13,288 nucleotides of DNA. Source: Ruminococcaceae bacterium UBA3220. Its GTDB lineage: Bacteria > Bacillota > Clostridia > Oscillospirales > Acutalibacteraceae. The notes under the pieces are model-generated. The model searched no databases. It was not told where the DNA came from and worked only from the letters and a program-made list of their open reading frames with translations. The first letter of the stretch is position 1. Every line of letters starts with the position of its first letter. Position numbers and translations under genes: made by a program. The DNA lies in assembly GCA_002363095.1 (NCBI GenBank), contig DEWC01000079.1, forward strand, positions 1 to 13,288, read 5' to 3'. This document shows, in pieces, positions 1 through 5,656 of this stretch.

Positions 1-51
1 AGAGCGGTTTTCAAGGGTGCGTGGGTGGTATTGGCGGGAGTAGAGTGCAGT

Positions 52-72
52 CAGAAAATCTCTGATTTTCTG
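52..72. repeat. 9-bp perfect hairpin
   Basis: Arms CAGAAAATC (52-60) and GATTTTCTG (64-72) are perfect inverted repeats around a TCT loop. This is the outermost of three hairpins downstream of the sugar-dehydratase gene. No T-run follows on either strand, so it is not a clear terminator. The surrounding bases 1-50 are GT-rich and I see no gene in them. Confidence 0.6.
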
Positions 73-90
73 CGAACGGCATTCTAGTCC

Positions 91-121
91 TTGAGCTTGT
101 CGAAAAAGTCGACAAGCTCAA
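91..121. repeat. 13-bp perfect hairpin
   Basis: Arms TTGAGCTTGTCGA (91-103) and TCGACAAGCTCAA (109-121) pair perfectly around a 5-base loop. On the minus strand the loop is CTTTT, flanked by further T. It abuts the next hairpin with no spacer. It may serve as a transcript end for the upstream dehydratase gene or be one unit of a dispersed palindromic repeat; the window alone cannot tell. Confidence 0.65.
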
Positions 122-146
122 AGCGGTTGTGAAAACACAACCGCTT
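121..146. terminator. 11-bp hairpin after capD-like gene
   Basis: Arms AAGCGGTTGTG (121-131) and CACAACCGCTT (136-146) pair perfectly around AAAA. It begins six bases past the dehydratase stop codon, reading on the minus strand, which is where a terminator is expected. The usual U-tract is absent: the minus-strand sequence runs straight into the next hairpin. Termination or 3'-end protection is likely but not certain. Confidence 0.5.
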
Positions 147-152
147 AATTTA

Positions 153-2036
153 TTAGTCAGAATAATTAAATGTCGGAACGATGGATTTTACGGTTTTTCT
201 TACATCATAATCATCGTCAGACATATTCTTTTTAAGTTCTTTTAAAGTTGAAACAAACTCTTCTTCATCGAAAACAATAGGCTTACCGATGTGTATAAGA
301 CTGTTCGAAGTTCTTTTAAGCCCCTCTTCCATCAGAAGCTTTTCCTCATACATCTTTTCGCCGGGGCGAAGCCCGGTGAATTCAATCTTAATCTCGGTAT
401 ACGGCTTGTACCCCGAAAGGCGAATAAGATTCTCGGCAAGGTCAATAATTTTTACCGGTTCACCCATATCAAGGACAAATATTTCTCCGCCCTTTGCCGT
501 TGCGCCGGCCTGCAAGACAAGCGAAACCGCTTCAGGGATGGTCATAAAATAGCGTATTATATTGGGGTCGGTGACCGTAACGGGACCGCCATCGGCAATC
601 TGTTTTTTGAAAAGCGGTATTACAGAACCGTTGCTGCCTAAAACATTTCCGAAACGAACGGCAGCGAATTCGGTTTTGGAATGATGCGAAAAATACTGAA
701 TTATCATTTCACAAATACGCTTGCTCGCACCCATTATATTGGTTGGATTTACCGCCTTGTCGGTCGATATAAGAATGAATTTTTTTACGCCGAACTTGTC
801 CGCGCATTCAGCAACATTATATGTTCCGAAAACATTGTTTTTAATGGATTCATTCGGGCTTTCCTCCATAAGCGGAACATGTTTATGGGCAGCGGCATGG
901 AAAACTATTTGAGGTTTATATTTTTCAAAAACACCTTTAAGACGGTCTTTATCCCGAACAGAGCCTATCAAAACCGTTAAGTTTAAATCAGGGTTTTCTC
1001 TTAACAATTCATTTTGAATATCATAGGCATTGTTTTCATAGATATCAAAAATTATAAGCTGAGCAGGGAGATGTTTGGAAATCTGCCTGCAAAGTTCACT
1101 GCCAATCGAACCGCCTCCGCCGGTAACAAGAACGGTTTGACCTGAAACATAGTCAAGAACAGATTCAACCTCTATATCAATCGGTTCTCGACCCAAAAGG
1201 TCTTCAATCTGAACTTCACGCAACGCAGAAACATTCAGCGATGTTGATTTTTCGTCAGCAAGTTTGTAATAAGAAGGAATAATCCTTATCTTGCAATCGG
1301 TTTTTTGGCATAAATTCAAGATTGCCGCTTTTCTTTCGCTCGAACAGGAAGGAATTGCAAGCAAGATTATATCAATATCGTGCTTATCAACAAGCGAAAT
1401 AATATCGGATGTATCCCCTTCGATAGTTACGCCGTTTATACTTCTGCCGATTTTAGACTTGTCATCGTCGACGATGCATTTAATTCGGCAGTTTGAACGC
1501 TTTGTATTGCTTTTAATATCGTTGATCAGGAGGCTTCCGGCAATTCCGCCGCCGATAATCATAATGTTACCGCTTATTGATTCATCAGTGCCCCTTTTCT
1601 TTAAATCACGATAGTGCAGTATATACTTAGCCATAGTCTCAAAAAGGGTTATAAAAAGAATCGCCAGAAATATCATCGAAAGCGGCAAATTTTCGAGACG
1701 GGGCTGTTGAATCGCCACATAGACGACAAAAGTTATACCCACCGAAAAAATACTGACTATAACTATTCTCAAATACGAAACAAGATCTGCGTATTTCCAA
1801 AGTATCGCATATATATTGAAAAAGTAAGCCAAAGTTATAAAAACCATCGGGTGGATAACGAATACTGCCAGTAACAGTATTTTATCAGCGAAAACGCCGC
1901 CCATTGAACTAATACTGAAATCGTTTATACAGCTGATAGTTAAAGCAAGAATAGTAGAAACAACAACGATAATATAATCAAGCAACATTGTCGTTGCTTG
2001 ATTTATTATAAACCTTTGGGATAATTTTCTTCTCAT
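153..2036 (-). CDS. membrane-anchored UDP-sugar 4,6-dehydratase (CapD/FlaA1/WbpM type)
   Basis: Predicted inverting or retaining NDP-sugar 4,6-dehydratase, probably acting on UDP-GlcNAc to start synthesis of a deoxy-amino sugar for capsule or glycan. The N-terminus holds about four membrane segments (roughly residues 20-40, 57-80, 91-113 and 121-140, counted from an upstream TTG at 2048). A first Rossmann-like domain has IIGGGIAG near 164-171. The second, catalytic SDR domain has TGGGGSIG near 309-316 and STDKAVNPTN followed by MGASK near 428-443. Met replaces the usual SDR Tyr, as in the WbpM/FlaA1 Ser-Met-Lys group. I prefer the ATG at 2036 over the TTG at 2048: GGTGA lies 5 bases before the ATG and nothing similar precedes the TTG. 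The protein is then about 627 residues, typical for long CapD-like proteins. The gene lies 52 bases after the yerC-like gene. No other glycan genes are visible, so its exact product is unresolved. Confidence 0.9.
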   Translation of the reverse strand: MRRKLSQRFIINQATTMLLDYIIVVVSTILALTISCINDFSISSMGGVFADKILLLAVFVIHPMVFITLAYFFNIYAILWKYADLVSYLRIVIVSIFSVGITFVVYVAIQQPRLENLPLSMIFLAILFITLFETMAKYILHYRDLKKRGTDESISGNIMIIGGGIAGSLLINDIKSNTKRSNCRIKCIVDDDKSKIGRSINGVTIEGDTSDIISLVDKHDIDIILLAIPSCSSERKAAILNLCQKTDCKIRIIPSYYKLADEKSTSLNVSALREVQIEDLLGREPIDIEVESVLDYVSGQTVLVTGGGGSIGSELCRQISKHLPAQLIIFDIYENNAYDIQNELLRENPDLNLTVLIGSVRDKDRLKGVFEKYKPQIVFHAAAHKHVPLMEESPNESIKNNVFGTYNVAECADKFGVKKFILISTDKAVNPTNIMGASKRICEMIIQYFSHHSKTEFAAVRFGNVLGSNGSVIPLFKKQIADGGPVTVTDPNIIRYFMTIPEAVSLVLQAGATAKGGEIFVLDMGEPVKIIDLAENLIRLSGYKPYTEIKIEFTGLRPGEKMYEEKLLMEEGLKRTSNSLIHIGKPIVFDEEEFVSTLKELKKNMSDDDYDVRKTVKSIVPTFNYSD

Positions 2037-2047
2037 AAAAATCACCA

Positions 2048-2081
2048 ATTATATATTAACACAATTCTTGTGCAAAATCAA
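2048..2081 (-). promoter_or_regulatory. candidate promoter for capD-like gene
   Basis: The 52-base gap before the dehydratase holds two overlapping sigma-A-like options on the minus strand. One is TTGATT (2076-2081), 17 bases, TAATAT (2053-2058). The other is TTGCAC (2070-2075), 16 bases, TATAAT (2048-2053). Both predict a leader of about 5-10 bases before the ATG at 2036, which is unusually short and weakens the call. Read-through from the upstream operon is the alternative, since no terminator follows the yerC-like gene. Confidence 0.35.
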
Positions 2082-2088
2082 TCAGTTT

Positions 2089-2364
2089 TTATTTTAAGAA
2101 CTTTGTATATCCCTTTCCGTATTTAACGCATCTCGAAACACGGCTTAATGTTGCCGATGAAATATCAGTCTTTTCGATAACACCGTTATAAGTGTTGCCT
2201 TCTATGAGCATTTTTGCCGCCTTAATCCGTGAAGCCATCTGCTCAATTTCCTTGTTTGTGCATAGGTCTTCAAACAACAGTTCGCAGTCCTCTACCGTTT
2301 TCAGCTTTAACAGAACCTTGTAAAGTTCTTTTATATCATCAGACCGAATGTTTTTATCGCTCAT
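2089..2364 (-). CDS. yerC: TrpR-family transcriptional regulator, YerC/YecD type
   Basis: A 91-residue protein of the TrpR superfamily, YerC/YecD branch. The helix-turn-helix region spans about residues 43-83, with MASRIKAAKMLIEG leading into the turn and TDISSATLSRVSRCVKYG as the probable recognition part. Length matches the family. The gene overlaps the end of the racemase-like gene by 11 bases and uses an ATG 8 bases after AGAGGA, so it is likely the last gene of the transporter operon. As I recall, YerC-type proteins have been proposed from comparative genomics as histidine-responsive repressors (HisR) in Firmicutes; that is family knowledge and not shown by this sequence. The palindrome in the operon promoter (5525-5542) is a natural candidate operator, making autoregulation likely. 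The amino-acid co-repressor is unproven. Confidence 0.85.
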   Translation of the reverse strand: MSDKNIRSDDIKELYKVLLKLKTVEDCELLFEDLCTNKEIEQMASRIKAAKMLIEGNTYNGVIEKTDISSATLSRVSRCVKYGKGYTKFLK

Positions 2365-3142
2365 AATAAAAATCCTCTTTGATGTGTTTTTGAATAATCG
2401 CGTTACCGAAAATCTTGATTTTCGGGTCGCTGTTCGAAGCGGAAATTCTTATAATTCCGCCCGGCTGTTTTAGTTGCAGGTTAACAGAACTGTTTTCACT
2501 AAGCAAATAAGATGCTACGGCAACACTGCCGCTTACACAGGAATTTTCGTATGTAAGCGTGTCGCACTCTTGAACATAAACTACCGGCAATAAAGATTGG
2601 TCTTCCCTATTAAGAATCATAACCCCCATTGCAGGATAGTTTAATTCTTTCGAATATTTTCGAAGCATCTTTTCAGCCTTATCACGGCTTAAAGCGTTAT
2701 CGGCAATAATGTGTGCAATGCCGGGCAAGGCAAACAACGGAAGGCTGTATGTCGTATCTCCGAGCGTAAAATCGCGTTTTGCGATAAAGGCTGCTTTTTC
2801 AAAACTCCCCGTACCGTAAAATTTGCCGTTTTCGCTCTTAACATCAACAAAAACCGGTTCCTTCGCACCGTAAACCGAAACACTGATTTTGCCTTCTTTG
2901 ATACCGTTTAACGCACAGTATAACACCGCAGTGCTTATGGTAGCGTTTCCGCAGAATTCTCCGCCCGCCATATGTAATTTGGGTAGATTTTCGGAAAAAT
3001 CGACAAAACCAACCTGCTCTACATCGCGGTGTTTTTGCATTATTAACCGGGAAATGATTTTATAGTGTTTTTTCTTAACATCGCTTACGACAAGCGCCGT
3101 TATATTCCCCGTAGGGTTTATTATATAGTATTCCAGCATCAT
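2354..3142 (-). CDS. DapF-fold amino-acid racemase/epimerase-like protein
   Basis: A 262-residue member of the cofactor-independent two-cysteine racemase superfamily that includes diaminopimelate epimerase (DapF). Both catalytic cysteines appear present: Cys64 in GGEFCGNA and Cys202 in NSCVSGSVA. The N-terminal PTGNITALVV matches the DapF GLGNDF region. Several DapF residues that hold the distal end of diaminopimelate look absent. The FNADGSE Asn is Met in HMAGGE, the GNPH Asn is lost (LPGIAH), the third Asn is lost near YPAMGVM, and the Arg of the ERG motif aligns with Cys in QECD. The substrate is therefore probably not diaminopimelate. Histidine racemases (such as staphylopine CntK) belong to this fold and are one option. 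The gene overlaps the ABC ATPase gene by ATGA, implying translational coupling and a role tied to the imported amino acid. A DapF annotation by similarity would probably be wrong. Confidence 0.75.
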   Translation of the reverse strand: MMLEYYIINPTGNITALVVSDVKKKHYKIISRLIMQKHRDVEQVGFVDFSENLPKLHMAGGEFCGNATISTAVLYCALNGIKEGKISVSVYGAKEPVFVDVKSENGKFYGTGSFEKAAFIAKRDFTLGDTTYSLPLFALPGIAHIIADNALSRDKAEKMLRKYSKELNYPAMGVMILNREDQSLLPVVYVQECDTLTYENSCVSGSVAVASYLLSENSSVNLQLKQPGGIIRISASNSDPKIKIFGNAIIQKHIKEDFYYER

Positions 3143-3897
3143 ATATTGTTATAATTCATAAGGAATTGCTTTGTACGGTCATTTTTAGTATCGTCAAACA
3201 GTTCCGCCGGTGTTCCTTCTTCAACAACGAGGCCTTTATCGATAAACAATATTCTATCGGAAACCGCCTTGGCAAACGCCATTTCGTGGGTTACGATAAC
3301 CATGGTCATTTTATCGTCTGCAAGTTGTTTTATAACCTTTAAAACCTCTCCGGTGAGTTCCGGGTCAAGAGCGCTTGTCGGCTCGTCGAAAAAGAGAATA
3401 TCCGGGTTCATCGCCAAGGCTCTTACGATAGATACACGCTGTTGCATACCGCCCGAAAGGTCGCATGGATACATATTCTCTTTACCCTCAAGCCCCATCT
3501 TTTTCAGAAGTGCAAGCGCTTCTTCTATCGCTTCCTCTTTCGTCTTTTTTAAAACATTCACAGGTGCGTCAATAACATTTTTAAGAACGCTGAAATGCGG
3601 AAAAAGATTAAAGTTTTGGAAAACAAGACCGAAGATTTTTCTGAATTGATTAAGATTTTTTTCATAAACGATTTTACCTGACTCGTTTGTGTGGGTAACC
3701 GGAATACCATTATATTTAAGACATCCGCCGTCAATCGTTTCAAGCAAGGTGGCGCAACGAAGCAAGGTGGATTTGCCTCCGCCCGAAGGTCCGATAATCG
3801 AAACCACTTCACCTTTGTTAACTTCAAGTGAAATGTCCTTAAGAACATTATTATCACCGAAGGATTTTTTGATATTTGACATAGATAAAATGCTCAT
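3139..3897 (-). CDS. polar amino-acid ABC transporter ATP-binding protein
   Basis: A 252-residue ATPase of the GlnQ/HisP/ArtP class that powers amino-acid import at the inner face of the membrane. Visible motifs, in order: Walker A GPSGGGKST (36-44), Q-loop VFQNFNLFPH (91-100), ABC signature LSGGMQQR (146-153), Walker B ILFFDEPTSALD (166-177), and switch His203 in VTHEMAFA. Length is normal for the family. The start is ATG with a strong AAGGAGG 6 bases upstream, and it follows the permease by 11 bases. It shares ATGA with the racemase-like gene. A loop at about residues 66-82 is longer than in the shortest homologues but is common in the family. The substrate cannot be read from the ATPase. 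Confidence 0.93.
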   Translation of the reverse strand: MSILSMSNIKKSFGDNNVLKDISLEVNKGEVVSIIGPSGGGKSTLLRCATLLETIDGGCLKYNGIPVTHTNESGKIVYEKNLNQFRKIFGLVFQNFNLFPHFSVLKNVIDAPVNVLKKTKEEAIEEALALLKKMGLEGKENMYPCDLSGGMQQRVSIVRALAMNPDILFFDEPTSALDPELTGEVLKVIKQLADDKMTMVIVTHEMAFAKAVSDRILFIDKGLVVEEGTPAELFDDTKNDRTKQFLMNYNNI

Positions 3898-3908
3898 AAA
3901 AATCCTCC

Positions 3909-4577
3909 TTAAATCTTATAATAAGACATTTTCTTCTCAACTCTGCTCATTACAACGGTAACGACAAGGTTGAAAACATAGTAAAATACGCCTGCGACCA
4001 GCAGCGGAGTAAACTGCTGTATTGTGTTACTGTATTGCTGACTCAGCAGGAATATTTCCGCATATGATAAGGTGGATGCGAGCGAAGTATCCTTGACAAG
4101 GGTAATTATCTCGTTTGTAACGCTGGGTAATATTGTTTTAACGACCTGAGGTAGAATAATTCTGAAAAAAGTCTGTGCTTTGGAATAACCCAAAACGGTG
4201 GCACCTTCATATTGCCCCACCGGTATAGATTCAATTCCACCCCTGTAAATCTCGGAAAAGTATGCGGCATAGTTTATCGAAAAAGCAATTACAACGGGAA
4301 TAAGTTTTTCCCTTATTGTTTCAATCCCGAATAAATACCACGGACCGAAGTTGACGGCAATTAACTGCAACATTAACGGTGTGCCGCGCAAAACCGAAAT
4401 AATAAAATGCATAATGCCGGAAATAACCCTGTTTTTTGATGTGTGAAGGAATGTAAAAATCAAACCTAAAGGCAACGAAAATAACAAGGTAAAGAAAAAT
4501 ATCGCGCAGGTTTTTACCATACCCGGCGCCATTAGTTTTAACATTGTTACAATAGACAAATCATTTCCCCATTTCAA
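3909..4577 (-). CDS. polar amino-acid ABC transporter permease
   Basis: A membrane subunit of the HisMQ/GlnP class, 222 residues, with hydrophobic segments near 22-44, 55-80, 92-110 and 190-210. The family SVLRGTPLMLQL motif is at 61-72. The cytoplasmic coupling (EAA) loop runs from about 109 to 145 (EIYRGGIESIPVGQYEGA, then LPQVVK). KDTSLAS at 162-168 is also typical. Only one permease gene is present, so the channel is probably a homodimer. The start is uncertain. The TTG at 4577 has only a weak GAAG nearby; a TTG at 4559 has GGGGA 6 bases upstream; the first in-frame ATG (4544) has no ribosome site. All choices keep the first membrane segment. It lies 62 bases downstream of the binding-protein gene, with a hairpin between them. 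Confidence 0.9.
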   Translation of the reverse strand: MKWGNDLSIVTMLKLMAPGMVKTCAIFFFTLLFSLPLGLIFTFLHTSKNRVISGIMHFIISVLRGTPLMLQLIAVNFGPWYLFGIETIREKLIPVVIAFSINYAAYFSEIYRGGIESIPVGQYEGATVLGYSKAQTFFRIILPQVVKTILPSVTNEIITLVKDTSLASTLSYAEIFLLSQQYSNTIQQFTPLLVAGVFYYVFNLVVTVVMSRVEKKMSYYKI

Positions 4578-4600
4578 ACACTTCTATAAATGCGGATTTA

Positions 4601-4621
4601 GGCCTTCCTTTTTGGAAGGCC
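4601..4621. repeat. intercistronic stem-loop between binding-protein and permease genes
   Basis: Arms GGCCTTCC (4601-4608) and GGAAGGCC (4614-4621) pair perfectly around TTTTT. The T-run (GTTTTTAATT) follows on the plus strand only. In the direction of operon transcription the hairpin is followed by TAAATCCG, so it is not a standard terminator there. Such hairpins after binding-protein genes often protect the upstream mRNA and raise binding-protein levels relative to the permease; that role is inferred. Confidence 0.65.
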
Positions 4622-4639
4622 GTTTTTAATTAAATCCTA

Positions 4640-5476
4640 TTATTTATTCTTTTTTGCAACATAAGATTTTGCAACCGGATAGTCAACAAATACCGCGTCA
4701 ACGCCGCCGGATTCAAGTTCGGTGAAGCAAACGAGGAAGCTCTTGAATGTCTTTACCTCTTTAAAGGTCTTTTTGAGGGATTTAAGGTCATCGTCCAAAA
4801 GGCTTGCGCCGGAAGTTCCCTTCTGAACTGCAACAACTTTATCTTTAAGGTCTTTAGAAGACTTAATTCCTTTGCCCTCTTTAACAACAAGAACCTGGGT
4901 GTTGTAGTAGTACGGCTCGGAAATTACATAATCCTGTTCTTTCATAGAGTCCATAATTGTCATTCCCGACCAAATGCAATCACATTCTTTTGCGTCAAGT
5001 TGTAAAAGCTTTGAATCCCAGTCAACGGTAAATACCTTCATTTCCCAACCAAGCAAATCACAAGCTGCCTGACATACATCTATATCAAACCCGGTATACT
5101 TACCGTCATCCCCCATATAACTGAAAGGCGGGTATTCGGGGTCAATACCGATTGTAAACGTTCTCTTTTCGGCATTAGTTATATCAACATCATATTCTTT
5201 CGCCTTATAATCCTCAGCAAGGAACATAAGATTTCCGACTATATCCTTGTAATCTTTTTTATCGGCAATCTTTTTGTACTCACCGTTTTTAACAAGTTCC
5301 TGAACGGCGGCGTCAATATATTTGCAGGTTTCTTCATCACCCTTACGGAAGGCAATTCCGTAATACTCAGCCCCGAGTTCCTCGTTAATGATTTTAAGTT
5401 TAACATCTTTCTTTCCGCAACCCGCGAAACAGAGCATCATTGTTGCCGCCATCAATAGCGCAAGTATTTTTTTCAT
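4640..5476 (-). CDS. amino-acid ABC transporter substrate-binding lipoprotein, apparently circularly permuted
   Basis: A 278-residue family 3 solute-binding lipoprotein for amino-acid uptake. Residues 1-20 are a lipoprotein signal ending in CFAGC, so Cys20 is the likely lipidated residue. The order of the body is unusual. Residues about 25-75 (LKIINEELGAEYYGIAFRKG, then a helix ending NGEYKKIADK) match the segment that normally ends these proteins. Residues 106-278 match the normal start and middle: FTIGIDPEYPPFSY at 107-120, CDCIWSGMT at 166-173, EPYYYNTQVLVV at 187-198, and VDAVFVDYPVA at 259-269, then a stop at KKNK. Joining the end to residue 25 restores the usual fold order. A linker of roughly 76-105 joins the old ends. 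Asp265 probably binds the ligand amino group. The usual carboxylate-binding Arg reads Met178/Lys179. The start ATG has AAGGAG 8 bases upstream. It is first in the operon. Confidence 0.88.
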   Translation of the reverse strand: MKKILALLMAATMMLCFAGCGKKDVKLKIINEELGAEYYGIAFRKGDEETCKYIDAAVQELVKNGEYKKIADKKDYKDIVGNLMFLAEDYKAKEYDVDITNAEKRTFTIGIDPEYPPFSYMGDDGKYTGFDIDVCQAACDLLGWEMKVFTVDWDSKLLQLDAKECDCIWSGMTIMDSMKEQDYVISEPYYYNTQVLVVKEGKGIKSSKDLKDKVVAVQKGTSGASLLDDDLKSLKKTFKEVKTFKSFLVCFTELESGGVDAVFVDYPVAKSYVAKKNK

Positions 5477-5519
5477 TTTTGTTTCTCCTTTTCCCTTTCG
5501 GTATAAATATTGTAATGGT

Positions 5520-5548
5520 ATTATACTTTATTGCGATAAAGTTGTAAA
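5520..5548 (-). promoter_or_regulatory. sigma-A-type promoter of the amino-acid transporter operon
   Basis: On the minus strand, TTTACA (-35, 5543-5548) is separated by exactly 17 bases from a consensus TATAAT (-10, 5520-5525). The predicted start of transcription is near 5513, giving a leader of about 37 bases that carries AAGGAG before the ATG at 5476. It lies downstream of the uvrB terminator, so the operon is independently transcribed. The spacer is filled by a perfect palindrome, listed separately. Confidence 0.85.
5525..5542. promoter_or_regulatory. palindromic operator in promoter spacer
   Basis: ACTTTAT-TGCG-ATAAAGT is an 18-bp site with perfect 7-bp arms. It fills the spacer between -35 and -10 and takes in one base of the -10 box. 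A protein bound here would block RNA polymerase. The size and symmetry fit a dimeric TrpR-type repressor, and the operon encodes one (2089-2364). The pairing of this site with that protein is inference. Confidence 0.7.
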
Positions 5549-5589
5549 GTGCTTTTTTGAAAGTTTGTTAATTTTACACAAACAAAACA

Positions 5590-5637
5590 GTAAAAAACAG
5601 CGCTTTATTGCTTTATTTCACTAAAGCAGTAAAGCGC
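5590..5637 (-). terminator. intrinsic terminator of uvrB
   Basis: Arms 5600-5615 and 5622-5637 form a 16-bp stem with one mismatch around a 6-base loop. On the minus strand it is followed by CTGTTTTTTAC. It begins about 20 bases after the uvrB stop codon and separates uvrB from the amino-acid transporter operon. Confidence 0.9.
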
Positions 5638-5656
5638 GTTGCAGTTATTGGCAAAA

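Noticed and set aside
1..152. CRISPR array or phage att site in the hairpin cluster
   Set aside because: The three palindromes differ from each other, and there are no regular spacers and no tRNA or integrase beside them.
289..1874. Several plus-strand open frames of 60-120 codons across the dehydratase gene
   Set aside because: They lie antisense to a long well-conserved gene, have no ribosome sites or family resemblance, and are explained as shadow frames.
3139..5476. Metallophore locus like the staphylopine cnt system
   Set aside because: A CntK-like racemase is suggestive, but there are no synthase, dehydrogenase or nickel/peptide-type transporter genes; the transporter is of the polar amino-acid class.
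5600..5637. Second operator made from the CTTTA/TAAAG repeats
   Set aside because: The repeats form a long stem followed by a T-run just after uvrB, which a terminator explains fully; only a short half-site match to the operator remains.
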